64,000 nucleotides of DNA from Xylophilus ampelinus (GCF_901875635.1 NZ_CABFMN010000090.1:5567-69566), one strand, 5' to 3'. Positions 1-9,877 are shown, counted from the first letter of the stretch. A program made the numbers and translations. The notes: generated from the sequence alone by a model not told the origin.

Positions 1-35
1 CACGCGTGACCGCGGTCCTGGTGTGGGATGGCCGC

Positions 36-398
36 ATGTCCACTCCCCCGACTTCCGGCCCGCCATCGCACCGCGACGACAACCGCCCCGCGCAGGCGCG
101 GCGTCGGGCCTCTCCCGCACCGACGCGTTGGAGCGGCACCGACACCGGCCCCCTCCCGATTCCTGCACTTCGCCCGCTGCAGCGCGCCGCCCTCAGCACC
201 CTGCGCGCCGGTCGCCGCATCGCCAGGGGCGGACTGCGCGGCGTCGACGCGGCCAATGCGCAGCAGGTTGTCGCCTTCCCCACGCCCACCGTGCGGACCC
301 TGCTGCGCTACGGCTTCATCGAGGAGGAGGACGCGAGCGGCGTCTTCCGCGCGACCGACCACGGCCTGCGCGCGCTGGCGGTGCTGCCCGCGTCGTGA
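36..398 (+). CDS. Hypothetical protein with a winged-helix-like C-terminus
   Basis: A 120-residue protein that I do not recognise. The first 50 residues are rich in Pro, Arg and Ser and look disordered. Residues about 55-115 look like a small helical/winged-helix module: Leu-rich helices followed by TVRTLLRYGFIEE and ATDHGLRAL, as in the recognition region of some MarR/PadR-like domains. That resemblance is only inference. The start at 36 was chosen over one at 6 because it removes an uninformative stretch; neither has a good ribosome-binding site. The stop codon overlaps the ATG of the next gene (TGATG-type junction at 396-400), so the two are probably co-translated. Confidence 0.5.
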   Translation: MSTPPTSGPPSHRDDNRPAQARRRASPAPTRWSGTDTGPLPIPALRPLQRAALSTLRAGRRIARGGLRGVDAANAQQVVAFPTPTVRTLLRYGFIEEEDASGVFRATDHGLRALAVLPAS

Positions 399-826
399 TG
401 CGCCGCTGCCCGTCCGCGATGCTGGGGTGCATGCTGCTGCTCGGCGCGGTGGCCTGCACGCCGGCCGAGCCGCCGGCTGCGACCACGGTGGAGATCGCCA
501 TGTGTCCCGAGCCCTGGCAGCTGGAAGACTGCGGCAGCCGCGCCGGTGAGGGGCCGAGCTGCGCGTTCATTCCCGCATCGGCCCATGCGACGGCGGGCCA
601 GCCGCGCGCCTGGGCCTACGACGCGGACGGCGTGAAGCTGGTCGACTTCGCGTTGCCGCTCGTGCCGGGCGCGCAAGGCGCGCCGCGCCGCGTGCGCCTG
701 GCGCTGGAGCATGCGGCACGCCCGGTGCACCGCATCGTCGTGTGCTCGGTCGATCCGCATCTTCCGGTGGTGCGCGAGCGCATCACGCCGGTGGTCCAGC
801 ACGCCGCCACGCTATCGAATTCATAG
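398..826 (+). CDS. Putative lipoprotein of unknown function
   Basis: A 142-residue protein beginning with a short basic stretch, a hydrophobic segment and a cysteine at about residue 20 in the context GAVACTP, compatible with a lipoprotein signal. The mature part has several further cysteines (CPEPW, DCGS, SCAF, VVCS) that could form disulfides in the periplasm. No family is recognised. The last codons and the TAG stop lie inside a copy of the dispersed repeat at 811-873, so the native C-terminus may have been altered by it. It overlaps the preceding gene by one base, and nothing else hints at its role. Confidence 0.55.
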   Translation: MRRCPSAMLGCMLLLGAVACTPAEPPAATTVEIAMCPEPWQLEDCGSRAGEGPSCAFIPASAHATAGQPRAWAYDADGVKLVDFALPLVPGAQGAPRRVRLALEHAARPVHRIVVCSVDPHLPVVRERITPVVQHAATLSNS

Positions 827-873
827 CTGCTTGCGCAGGACTGGCGGGCGCTGCGGGTCGATTTGGCTTGAGA
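811..873 (+). repeat. Dispersed intergenic repeat, copy 1
   Basis: Begins with the short palindrome GCTATCGAATTCATAGC, continues through TGCTTGCGCAGG and GGCGGGCGCTGC, and ends in a TTTGGCTTGA-like tail. The same order of blocks occurs at 12776, 19461 (reverse), 23948, 34732, 48089 and 63601. This copy supplies the stop codon of the lipoprotein gene at 398-826. Confidence 0.75.
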
Positions 874-881
874 ATGCAGAC

Positions 882-2963
<2,082 letters not shown>

Positions 2964-2976
2964 GGGCGGAAATCCT

Positions 2977-3585
2977 TCATCGGCGGGCCGGCAGGCGGAT
3001 GCGCGAACCGGGCGTGGTCGCCACGCGGAACACCGCCTGGAACTGCTCCAGCACCATCGCCTGGCGACGCGCCGTCTGCGTGGCGACGCAGTCGCGCGGC
3101 ACCACCACCTCCAGCGCATGCATCCGCGCGTCGGCCACGGTGGCCAGTATGCATTGGTCGCTGGCGACCCCCGTCACGATGATGCGCCGGGCCTGAAGGT
3201 GCTGCAGCAGCAGGGCCAAGGGCGTACCCGAGAAGCCCGAGAGGTGGGGTTTGAGCACGAAGTAGTCCTCCGGCTCGGGCATCAGCGCCTGCGTGATGGC
3301 CGCGCCCGCCGTGCCCTTCGCCACCGACAGTTCGACCAGGGACGGGAAGTCGGAGCGCCAGCGGCCCCGGTTGTCGTTGGCGTAGATCACCGGCACGTGC
3401 ACCGCCCGCGCCCGGCGGCACAGTGCAGACAGCGGCCGGGTGATGGCCTGCGCACCCGGCAGCAGCTTGTCGGCATCGGGGAAGTCCCAGGCGCTGATCA
3501 TGTCGACCACCAACAGCGCCCACCCGCCGGGCGCCGGCCCGTCGGCCAGGGCGCCGTTGCGGCGGGAGGGTGCTTTGCGGCCCAC
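2977..3585 (-). CDS. Isochorismatase-family cysteine hydrolase
   Basis: A 202-residue protein of the isochorismatase-like hydrolase fold. The expected catalytic positions are visible: Asp in [13 protein letters not shown] (about 28), Lys in [11 protein letters not shown], and the nucleophile Cys in [13 protein letters not shown]. The family includes nicotinamidases, isochorismatases and N-carbamoyl hydrolases. Nicotinamidase is tempting because nadE is directly downstream, but the metal-binding Asp-His-His set of true nicotinamidases is not evident, so the substrate is unassigned. The start is a GTG at 3585, 11 bp after the methyltransferase stop; no earlier in-frame start fits the operon spacing. 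Confidence 0.85.
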   Translation of the reverse strand: MGRKAPSRRNGALADGPAPGGWALLVVDMISAWDFPDADKLLPGAQAITRPLSALCRRARAVHVPVIYANDNRGRWRSDFPSLVELSVAKGTAGAAITQALMPEPEDYFVLKPHLSGFSGTPLALLLQHLQARRIIVTGVASDQCILATVADARMHALEVVVPRDCVATQTARRQAMVLEQFQAVFRVATTPGSRIRLPARR

Positions 3586-3596
3586 GGCGCGCCTGC

Positions 3597-4208
3597 TCAG
3601 CCGATGCCCTCGCGCGCGGCCACCGAGCGTGCGTCGCGCGACCACAGCTGCAGCACGAAGTCGTCTTCCTCGTGGCGCAGCATGCGCCGCAGGCCCAGAT
3701 GCTCCAGCGCCTCGTGCACGGCCTGGGTGGACTGGCGGCGCTCGGCGAAGTCGGGGCGCCAGTCGCAGGCCACCAGGTCGCCGTCCGGCGCGAGCGAGGC
3801 GAGGCCGGCCTGCGCCACTGCCGCCCAGGCGTCGGGCTCGATGAAGTAGCCGATCTCGCCGAGCACGATGAGGTCGAAGGGCCCGTCGGCATGGGGCCAG
3901 TCCTGCGGCAGCGCATGACGCTCGACGCGCACCTGCGGCAGGCCCGCCGTGCGGCGCCGGGCGACGTCGACGGCGTGGGCGTTGAAGTCGCTGGCCAGCA
4001 CGCGATCGCAGCGCTCGGCCAGGGCGGCGGTGAGCTCGGCCGTGCCGCAACCGGGCTCGTAAGCGCTACGGTAGTGCGGCCGCGTCAGGCTCGCCAGCAG
4101 CAGCGCGCGCTTGCGGGCCTCGTACCAGCGGCTGCGCACGCCATACGGATCGTCGGCCGCGCCGTAGAGCGAGTCGAAGTACGCCGGCAGCGACGCGGGC
4201 ACGCTCAC
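3597..4208 (-). CDS. NodS-like SAM-dependent methyltransferase
   Basis: A 203-residue class I methyltransferase. Residues about 5-30 (YFDSLYGAADDPYGVRSRWY) match the N-terminal signature of the NodS family, which N-methylates amino sugars in Nod-factor synthesis. The SAM site is seen as EPGCGTAELT (about 48) and VLASDFNAHAV, with LIVLGEIGYF as motif IV. The start is a GTG whose GTGA overlaps the stop of the PIG-L gene by four bases, so translation is coupled. Standing next to a PIG-L-type deacetylase, it probably methylates the amino group exposed by that enzyme; this is inference from families and order, and the substrate is unknown. Confidence 0.88.
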   Translation of the reverse strand: MSVPASLPAYFDSLYGAADDPYGVRSRWYEARKRALLLASLTRPHYRSAYEPGCGTAELTAALAERCDRVLASDFNAHAVDVARRRTAGLPQVRVERHALPQDWPHADGPFDLIVLGEIGYFIEPDAWAAVAQAGLASLAPDGDLVACDWRPDFAERRQSTQAVHEALEHLGLRRMLRHEEDDFVLQLWSRDARSVAAREGIG

Positions 4209-4969
4209 GCGAACATCAGCTCGAAAGGCCGCGCGGCCCGCGCCACCGAGCCCGGATCGAGGATCGGCGCCGCGCCCGTCGAGGCGTCGGGACGCAGCTG
4301 GCTCTCGAAGGCCTGCACTGCCGTGCACTTGCGCTGCACGGTGGCCTCGTCCAACTCGAGCCGGCGGGCGCGGTGCCACGGCAGGCGCGGATCGTCGGGC
4401 CGGGCCCAGTGCCAGCCCCAGACGGGCACCTCGACCAAACGTGCACCTGTGCGCGCCGCCGCCCAGGCGCAGGCATGGCCGACCGCCTCATGGTCGGGGT
4501 GCCCATCCATGCGCCAGGTGGTGAAGACCACGTCGTCCTCGTCGAAGAGCTGCACGAGGCGTTCCGCCAGGTCGAGGTACAGGCGCTGAACGCCGCCGTC
4601 GGGCAGTGCCAGGCGGTGCATCTCGGCATGGGTGACACCGAGGCGCGCCAGCGCCCGCGCCTGCTCGCGCGGCCGCTCCTGGCCCAGCCGTTCGGCAGGC
4701 CATTGGCGCGAGCCAGGGTGGCTGGCCGTGCCGTCGGTCACCGCGACCAGCGCCAGGCGCCGGCCGGCGCGCGCCAGCTGAGACATCAGCCCACCGACGG
4801 CCAGCACCTCGTCGTCCGGATGGGGCGCCACCACCACGGCGCGCGAGCGCATCGGCACCAGCTGGGTGGCGCTGGTGGGCGGCGCATCGCGCAGCGCGGC
4901 GCAGGCCATCCAGGCGTCCTCCGGCGTGCCGCGGCCGGGGTGGATGGTGCGATCGATCACAGCTGCCAT
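4205..4969 (-). CDS. PIG-L/LmbE-family deacetylase
   Basis: A 254-residue member of the PIG-L (LmbE) zinc-dependent N-deacetylase family. The zinc motif VVVAPHPDDEVLAVGG lies at about residues 46-61 and the second metal/active-site motif WRMDGHPDHEAVGH at about 150. The family removes acetyl groups from GlcNAc-type sugars or related amides. It overlaps the upstream acyl-CoA dehydrogenase by 13 bp and the downstream methyltransferase by 4 bp, so the three are almost certainly expressed as one unit. Similar trios (dehydrogenase, PIG-L, NodS-like methyltransferase) occur in other proteobacteria, often with a glycosyltransferase that is absent here. Confidence 0.92.
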   Translation of the reverse strand: MAAVIDRTIHPGRGTPEDAWMACAALRDAPPTSATQLVPMRSRAVVVAPHPDDEVLAVGGLMSQLARAGRRLALVAVTDGTASHPGSRQWPAERLGQERPREQARALARLGVTHAEMHRLALPDGGVQRLYLDLAERLVQLFDEDDVVFTTWRMDGHPDHEAVGHACAWAAARTGARLVEVPVWGWHWARPDDPRLPWHRARRLELDEATVQRKCTAVQAFESQLRPDASTGAAPILDPGSVARAARPFELMFA

Positions 4970-5967
4970 GCGAAGCTCTCCTCGTGGGGGTCGGCGTCCA
5001 GCGCCAGGGCGCCGAGCGCGGCGAGATCGCGCTCGGCATGGCTCTGGCGGATGAAGACGGGAAGGTCGGCCATGGCGCGCGCGAAGCGGGCGTCTCGGCA
5101 AAGCGGTGCGGCCCCGAGGCCACGCGCCGCATGGCGCATCACGGCATCGGCGGCGTCCTCGACGGCCAGGCGCACGCGCAACGCCCAGGCCTGGGCGTTG
5201 GCCTCGGGATGCGCATCGATCCACGCAGCGCACTCGCGCAGCAAGGCCGCGCCGGACGCCAGCGCGGTGTCGATGCCACCTACGTGCGCCAGCCGGTGCG
5301 GGTCGCTGCGGCTGCCTGCCTTCTCGCGCACCATCGCCGCGATGCCGGCCGCCCCGCCCCACCAGCAGGCAGCAATACCCGCCCCGCCTTGCCAGAAGCC
5401 AGGGCGGCGTACGTAGTCGCCCGGACGGCCGAGCGGCCGGGCCGGCGCGCCGTCGAAGCGGACGTCGACGCTCGCGCTCCCGGCCATGCCGACGGCCAGC
5501 CAGCCGGTGTCGGTGACGGTCACGCCCGGGGAATCCATCGCCACGGTGGCCAGGCACGGCTCGCCGTCGGCATTCCAGCCGCTGACCACCGCGTGCGTGA
5601 CCTGGGCCGCGCCCGAGCACCAGGCCTTGGTGCCGCGCAGGCGGTAGCCGTCGGCGGCCGTCTCGAAGATCAGGCGCGCGTCCGGCGGCTCCGCGCACCA
5701 GGTTGCCCATCGGCTGCCTGCCGGCGCTGGCGAAGCACCCAGCTCGGCGAGGATCGCCAGTGCGTCGGTGTGGCCTTCGAAGAGCTTCACAAGGGAAAGG
5801 TCGTGGGCGCCCACCTGGGCCAGGCGCTGCCAGCGTGCCAGGGTCTGGCCGCTTGCTGGCCGCGGCAGGCGGTCCAACCCGGCGTCGATCAGGTCGGCCA
5901 GCAAAAGCGTGCGGCCGAGTGCATCGCGCAACGCGGAGACCGGGTCGGCGGAAATAGTGGAAGCCAT
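4957..5967 (-). CDS. Acyl-CoA dehydrogenase-like protein
   Basis: A 336-residue protein of the acyl-CoA dehydrogenase fold, clearly shorter than the usual 380 residues. Middle-domain features are present (WATWCAEPPDARLIFE, GTKAWCSGAAQVTHAVV, SPGVTVTDTGWLAVGMAGSA), followed by an Ala-rich helical C-terminal domain. The typical catalytic Glu region is not obvious, so it may act on something other than a simple acyl-CoA, as in divergent family members in biosynthetic clusters. It is the first gene of the minus-strand operon and is preceded by an unusual leader with a Rho-independent terminator about 95 bp upstream of its ATG. Confidence 0.85.
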   Translation of the reverse strand: MASTISADPVSALRDALGRTLLLADLIDAGLDRLPRPASGQTLARWQRLAQVGAHDLSLVKLFEGHTDALAILAELGASPAPAGSRWATWCAEPPDARLIFETAADGYRLRGTKAWCSGAAQVTHAVVSGWNADGEPCLATVAMDSPGVTVTDTGWLAVGMAGSASVDVRFDGAPARPLGRPGDYVRRPGFWQGGAGIAACWWGGAAGIAAMVREKAGSRSDPHRLAHVGGIDTALASGAALLRECAAWIDAHPEANAQAWALRVRLAVEDAADAVMRHAARGLGAAPLCRDARFARAMADLPVFIRQSHAERDLAALGALALDADPHEESFAWQL

Positions 5968-6378
5968 TGCAGCGATGGTGCGGCTCCAGGTCGCGGCTGG
6001 CGGTCGGTCGGCAGGAACCGGTTTTGTAGGTGTTCGCCCGCCGCCCCTTGCCCCCGCCCAAAAAGAAAGGGCGCCCAGCGGGGCGCCCTCTCACGGCTGT
6101 CGATCATCCCCGGCGCGTTGCCGTGCGGGCACCGGTTTGCTGGCTTCGTGGCGGGCATCCCCTTCACGATGCGCGGAATCCGGTGCCGCCTTCGCATCAC
6201 TGGAACCCGGGACGTCTCTTCGACCGCATCGCCAATCTACGGCGGCGCCCTGTGCCGGATGTAGGAAGTGCAGCATGGCAGGCGTCGCCCGCTGCGTACG
6301 GCGCCTGCGCGCGCGGTCGTACGCGGCGCAGGAAATCGCGCACACTGTCGGGCGCCCAACGACCGCCCCCGCCCCACG
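5968..6378 (-). other. Gene-free divergent leader region with predicted RNA structure
   Basis: 411 bp between the divergent acyl-CoA dehydrogenase and PaiB-like genes. On the minus strand it holds an 8-bp perfect inverted repeat (GGCACCGG at 6188-6181 and CCGGTGCC at 6136-6129). This encloses a second stem (GCATC/GATGC), and the terminator at 6090-6061 follows. I compared it by eye with cobalamin, TPP, glycine, ZTP and fluoride riboswitch consensus elements and found no convincing match. No convincing open frame was seen. Confidence 0.4.
6061..6090 (-). terminator. Rho-independent terminator in the leader of the 5967-882 operon
   Basis: Read on the minus strand, two 9-bp arms (AGGGCGCCC and GGGCGCCCT) enclose a 4-base loop and are followed directly by CTTTCTTTTT. 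There is no gene upstream on this strand for more than 1 kb to terminate, so it sits inside the untranslated leader of the acyl-CoA dehydrogenase operon and may act as an attenuator. Confidence 0.6.
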
Positions 6379-7011
6379 ATGTACACCCCTGCCCACTTCG
6401 CCGAGGCTCGCCCCGATGCCCTGGCGCGCATCATGCGAGAACACCCGTTGGGCATGCTGGTCCACCCCGGGGAGGGCCGCTTCGATGCCGATCACCTCCC
6501 CTTCGAGTACGAGCCCGGCGAAGGACCGCACGGCACCCTGCACGCCCACGTTGCCCGCGCCAACCCGCTGTGGCAACGCTGCCCCACCGGCACGCCGGTG
6601 ATGGTCGTGTTCCGTGGTGCCGAGGCTTACATCTCGCCCAGCTGGTACCCGAGCAAGCACGAGACGCACCGCCTGGTGCCGACCTGGAACTACGAAGTCG
6701 TGCACGCCCACGGCACGCTCGTCATCGACGACGACGAGCGCTCGGTGCGCCGCATCGTGGCCCGCCTGACGCGGCATCACGAGGCCGGGGAGCCGCGGCC
6801 CTGGAAGATGGGCGACTCGGCGCCCGAATTCATCGACGAGCTGCTGCGGCACATCGTCGCGATCCGGGTCGAGGTGACATCGCTGGAAGGCAAGGTCAAG
6901 CTGAGCCAGAACCGCGAGGAACGCGACCGGCTGGGCGCGGCCGATACGCTGGATGCTCGCGGCGACGAGGCGATGGCGCGCGCGATGCGGGACGCGGGGC
7001 CGAAATCATGA
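6379..7011 (+). CDS. PaiB-type FMN-binding regulatory protein
   Basis: A 210-residue protein of the PaiB family, a split-barrel flavin-binding fold first described as a negative transcriptional regulator of sporulation genes in Bacillus. Family landmarks run through the whole length: the N-terminal MYTPAHF, HPLGMLVHP, HLPFEYEPGEG, the AYISPSWYPSKHETHRLVPTWNYEVVH block and the C-terminal GKVKLSQNRE. The length is that of the family. The ATG is preceded by a weak purine signal. It diverges from the 5967-882 operon. In proteobacteria the family's role is poorly known and need not be transcriptional. Confidence 0.92.
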   Translation: MYTPAHFAEARPDALARIMREHPLGMLVHPGEGRFDADHLPFEYEPGEGPHGTLHAHVARANPLWQRCPTGTPVMVVFRGAEAYISPSWYPSKHETHRLVPTWNYEVVHAHGTLVIDDDERSVRRIVARLTRHHEAGEPRPWKMGDSAPEFIDELLRHIVAIRVEVTSLEGKVKLSQNREERDRLGAADTLDARGDEAMARAMRDAGPKS

Positions 7012-7183
7012 TCGGAGCGCCTGGGCCATGCGCCCTCCTCCGCCCGCCGCCTGATGCACTATCGAACCTCTCTTGAGTTGCAAACTTTTCGTGCTGCAAC
7101 CTGAATAGGTTGGCCCTGCTGGACGTCACAGGGCTCCTGCATATGGCAGCATCCGGCCATAACCCGTCGGTCACTACAGAGCT

Positions 7184-7486
7184 ATGCGTGACGAAGTCCA
7201 AGCCTTGATCTCGGCAGGCGCTTTTCCTGCTGAAAGCGAAGCTCCTGTAGCGGTGGTACAGCGGCACGAAGAGTTGCTACTCGCCATCAACCGACCGCTC
7301 ACCGACCAAGAGGCGTATGGCCTTACCAAGCTATTCGGCCCTGATAGCTACTTTGGGCTGGCTTGGTCACTGCTCCACTTGCTTGAGACCGCGCCGGGGT
7401 GGCCTCTTAAAGAGGCAATCGCACAAGCTCATCCCCTCTGGGCAGATGAGTTGCGCGGTCGATGCGAACGAGCCGGAATTTGGTGA
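7184..7486 (+). CDS. Small hypothetical protein
   Basis: A 100-residue acidic protein with no recognised domain. It has two amphipathic segments (HEELLLAINRPLTDQEAYGL and FGLAWSLLHLLETAPGWPL) and no signal peptide. Codon use is less G+C-biased than in genes outside the island, consistent with the accessory character of the 7.1-11.5 kb stretch. It is the only island gene on the plus strand, and its 3' end faces the palindromic element at 7500-7578. Immunity proteins are often this size, but nothing in the sequence proves that role. Confidence 0.6.
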   Translation: MRDEVQALISAGAFPAESEAPVAVVQRHEELLLAINRPLTDQEAYGLTKLFGPDSYFGLAWSLLHLLETAPGWPLKEAIAQAHPLWADELRGRCERAGIW

Positions 7487-7499
7487 TCTGCACCATCAT

Positions 7500-7578
7500 G
7501 AACGACGGCTTTCGGAGCGTGGTGACCACCCGCTTTGGGCCCTTTGCAGACCTTTCCGCCGCCGGATAGCAGTCGTTC
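7500..7578. repeat. Island palindromic element 1
   Basis: An imperfect inverted repeat of about 79 bp. The outer arm GAACGACGGCTTTCGG pairs with the reverse complement of CCGGATAGCAGTCGTTC at 7562-7578, and CCGCTTTGGGCC lies in the centre. It overlaps the stop codon of the SUKH gene at 7577-8005. Related elements lie at 9754, 10246, 10673 and 11408. Confidence 0.6.
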
Positions 7579-8005
7579 AATTTGATGCGAACCTGTCTTT
7601 GAACTGCGCGAAATCCGTTCGGTAGACATCGGCGATGCTCGTGCCGACAACCTCGTAGGCGCCTTCCATGTGATGGTGGAACGCGATGACCTGACCTGGC
7701 TGCTTCCAATTGATGCCCCAAGCTTCATCGCCAGTTGAAAGACCGAAAAAGATGAATGGCTTGAGGTCGAACTCTGGTCGAAAGCCCTCCCATTCAGCCC
7801 ATTCCGACTTCGTGGTCGTGATCAGGTCGGACAGTGGCAGAAGGTAGGCAGCATTGCCTTCGCTCTCCCTTACACCGTTGGCTTCGAGGTACAGCGCCCG
7901 AAGCTCATCCGGGAACCGAACTCCCAGCTCTACCTCTGCATCTGCAATTGCTTCAGCAGACGCGGGGGCACTGTAGCTCCATTCTGGAAAGTGTTCTTTA
8001 AGCAT
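7577..8005 (-). CDS. SMI1/KNR4 (SUKH) family protein
   Basis: A 142-residue single-domain protein. It shows the SUKH pattern: an N-terminal helix with SAEAIADAEVELGVRFPDELRALYLEANG (the Pro-x-Leu helix and the NG turn), a strand giving LLPLSDLI, then FIFFGLSTGDEAWGINW and VIAFHHHMEGAYEVVGTSIADVY. SUKH proteins are best known as immunity proteins against contact-dependent or polymorphic toxins, though many are stand-alone. No toxin is adjacent, so the role is open. The start at 8005 gives the family's usual length; a longer start near 8065 is possible. The gene is AT-richer than the chromosome around the island. Confidence 0.82.
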   Translation of the reverse strand: MLKEHFPEWSYSAPASAEAIADAEVELGVRFPDELRALYLEANGVRESEGNAAYLLPLSDLITTTKSEWAEWEGFRPEFDLKPFIFFGLSTGDEAWGINWKQPGQVIAFHHHMEGAYEVVGTSIADVYRTDFAQFKDRFASN

Positions 8006-8068
8006 CGTCCGGTCAATCTCTTCGGTTAGTCGGCTTCTGGCCGGGTTCTGCCGTATGAGCATGGCGCG

Positions 8069-8107
8069 AGCAAGCGGAGTGACGCTAGGGCAGGCGCGCC
8101 GCTTGCT
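8069..8107. repeat. Perfect 9-bp inverted repeat after the 8110-9051 gene
   Basis: AGCAAGCGG (8069-8077) and CCGCTTGCT (8099-8107) with 21 bases between them, starting two bases beyond the stop codon of the parvulin-like gene. It may be a transcription end point or an island-type element; its arms differ in sequence from the AACG-CCGCT elements. Confidence 0.5.
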
Positions 8108-8109
8108 AA

Positions 8110-9051
8110 TCAGGTCTTGGTGTCGCTCCTGCAAGCGAGATCTCGAATCTGCTTGAAGAATCCACCGTACGTTGACTTGTCGCGCTCTTCTGGTGCCATC
8201 TCTCGACGATTCATAACGCGCCCAAGACCGCCCCGAAGTTCGCGCTCTTCCGTTGCCTGCATCTGCACGGTGCCATCCTGGCAATTCACTATGTACTGAG
8301 TGCGCTGGGAGCGTGTGCAAGACAGAGGAGATGGTTGCAGCCGCGCGAACGGATGCTCCGTGTGCTCAACGATACGGACGCTGCCGGCGGCATTCTTGCC
8401 TCCTATTTGTAGAAAGGTGAGCGTTCCCTCTTGATTCCGCAATGCGGGGCCCCACGAAGGCCCCAATATCTTCTGGATCGCCCTTTCTGAGGATGCGGAA
8501 GGCTTGTAGTTTCTGCTGAGAGCAACGGCCTCAGATAGAGCGTCTTTTGCCGTCTTTGCGTAGGTGTCAAGGACCTGCCCACAAACACGTGCCACAGGTG
8601 TGGCTTGCGAGGACTGCACGTAGACCAAGTGCCAGCCGAACTGCGTCTGTGTGGGAGCACTGATGCTTCCGGGCGGAGTTGTGAAGCTCGCCACCTCAAA
8701 AGGGCGAACCATGGTGCCCTCGCGAATGACACCGAGATCGCCGCCGGCTTGCCGGGAGCCTGGGTCGACGCTCTTGGTCATTGCGGCTTGTTTGAATGCG
8801 GCCAGCAGACGTTCACCGGCGAGGCTGCGGAGTGAGAGGTAGGTCTCCCGAGCATCGGCCTCTGTTCGAAACATGATGTGATAGACGTGCGCTTGATGGT
8901 AGGTGTCGCGCTCATCAAGAAAGTAAAGCTTGGGTTGTGCGCTGACCTGCCCCAAAAGAGCGAAGGTCAGAAAAGTGATGGCAAAACCCATCCGAATCAC
9001 GTTGAGGAGCCCTGGCCGTTGCTGCTCGGCGTCTTGCTGAATGCCGCTCAT
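8110..9051 (-). CDS. Secreted parvulin-like protein with a surface-adhesin-E-like tail
   Basis: A 313-residue exported protein. An N-terminal hydrophobic segment (FAITFLTFALLGQVSA, about 23-38) is a signal peptide. Residues about 55-150 resemble a PpiC/parvulin peptidyl-prolyl isomerase domain: YHIMFRTEADA, a short helix, GGDLGVIREGTM, and FGWHLVYV at its end. The C-terminal part from about 200 (SWGPALRNQEGTLTF, SCTRSQRTQYIVNCQDGTVQM, YGGFFKQIRDLAC) looks like the small secreted domain called surface-adhesin protein E, with cysteines spaced for disulfides. The combination is unusual. A second ATG just before the hydrophobic segment is also possible. It lies in the AT-richer island. Confidence 0.7.
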   Translation of the reverse strand: MSGIQQDAEQQRPGLLNVIRMGFAITFLTFALLGQVSAQPKLYFLDERDTYHQAHVYHIMFRTEADARETYLSLRSLAGERLLAAFKQAAMTKSVDPGSRQAGGDLGVIREGTMVRPFEVASFTTPPGSISAPTQTQFGWHLVYVQSSQATPVARVCGQVLDTYAKTAKDALSEAVALSRNYKPSASSERAIQKILGPSWGPALRNQEGTLTFLQIGGKNAAGSVRIVEHTEHPFARLQPSPLSCTRSQRTQYIVNCQDGTVQMQATEERELRGGLGRVMNRREMAPEERDKSTYGGFFKQIRDLACRSDTKT

Positions 9052-9149
9052 TGTCTTTCCTCCCTACACGACAAAGTTCTTGCCTTCGGCTTGGCGGAAC
9101 GGTGGTGCCGACTGACCGCACATGGCCGGTGGCTGACCTTTCCTGGTAC

Positions 9150-9611
9150 TTAGTTAACAGGCTGAACGGCGTCCTTCGGCAGCCAGTAAGCGCGTTTCGG
9201 CGGTGGGTCCCCAATCTTCATCATGGTGCCGCCAAGACCAGCGTCAAACACGGTTGCTAGCACGTTCTTTTGCACTCTCGTGTAATGGGTTATCGCCTCT
9301 CCAACCGTCGCCACACCGGCCTTCGCACGGAGGCGGTCGAGCAAAACTTTTTCGTCCCCGGCGAGCGCAGGCTCACCAGTTGCTGGCGAAATGTTAGAGG
9401 TGCCTTTGGTGGCAACCAAGACGCCAATCATCAATATGACGAAATTGACGTACTCGGCCTGCGCAGGGGATTCGCACCCATAGTAGATATCTACCGGCCC
9501 GCCCTTGATAAGAACACGCGAGCCGCTTGAGCAAGCGACCTTCGAGCAACTCTCGACAGCGTGCGCTTGCAGAGCAAGTGCAGCGAGGGCGGCGATACAG
9601 AAATTTCTCAT
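9150..9611 (-). CDS. Secreted hypothetical protein
   Basis: A 153-residue protein with a clear Sec signal peptide (RNFCIAALAALALQAHA) and a mature N-terminus with clustered cysteines (CSKVACSSGS, YYGCES). Residues about 50-75 are hydrophobic (FVILMIGVLVATKG) and may be a second membrane segment. No family is recognised. The start at 9611 places the signal peptide at the N-terminus; an in-frame ATG at 9653 would add 14 residues. Its 3' side carries a degenerate trace of the island motif (GACTGACCGC and ATGGCCG at about 9113-9134). Confidence 0.6.
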   Translation of the reverse strand: MRNFCIAALAALALQAHAVESCSKVACSSGSRVLIKGGPVDIYYGCESPAQAEYVNFVILMIGVLVATKGTSNISPATGEPALAGDEKVLLDRLRAKAGVATVGEAITHYTRVQKNVLATVFDAGLGGTMMKIGDPPPKRAYWLPKDAVQPVN

Positions 9612-9877
9612 AAGTTTCGGTGCTCGAATCTGACTCGACGGTGAAAAAGACATGCAGTCTTCAGGGATTGTTGGTACTGATGCAGTTTGTATGCACGCGC
9701 TTCGGTGAGATGCAGGTCCAACTTGGCCTGAACATGTTGCGACGCCGCTGCAAACGTCCGCTATGCGGCGGATTGGAGGCCGCCAGCGAATGACTGGTTC
9801 TGGCCGAATCGTGCCACAGGAGCTAGACAGCTAGATGCCCGATGGATCCTGTGGCGCTTCATGCCGAGCACAGGCTG
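9612..9877. other. Intergenic stretch carrying island element 2
   Basis: No coding frame is supported in these 266 bp. The only structure seen is the repeat-family member at 9754-9816, which begins AACGTCCGCT and ends with GCGAATGACT and TGGCCGAAT. The rest is unremarkable. Confidence 0.5.
9754..9816. repeat. Island palindromic element 2
   Basis: Shares its left end AACGTCCGCT with the element at 10246. Its right half, GCGAATGACTGGTTCTGGCC, matches the element at 11408 (GCGAACGACTGGTTGTGGCC) with two differences. It contains internal GGCGG/CCGCC complementarity. It lies 62 bp past the stop of the gene at 9878-10234. Confidence 0.6.

Noticed and set aside
2977..3585. Calling the isochorismatase-like protein nicotinamidase (pncA) because nadE follows
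   Set aside because: The metal-ligand set expected of nicotinamidase is not visible, so only the family is stated.
5889..6200. 103-codon minus-strand frame across the leader and the start of the acyl-CoA dehydrogenase gene
   Set aside because: It runs through the terminator hairpin and overlaps a well-supported gene in another frame; no family resemblance.
6121..6215. Possible cobalamin riboswitch (plus-strand GGAATCCGGTGCC-like sequence)
   Set aside because: Only one block resembles the consensus; the GCCACTG box and the AGNCCGNAGACC-type end are missing, and the downstream gene gives no B12 link.
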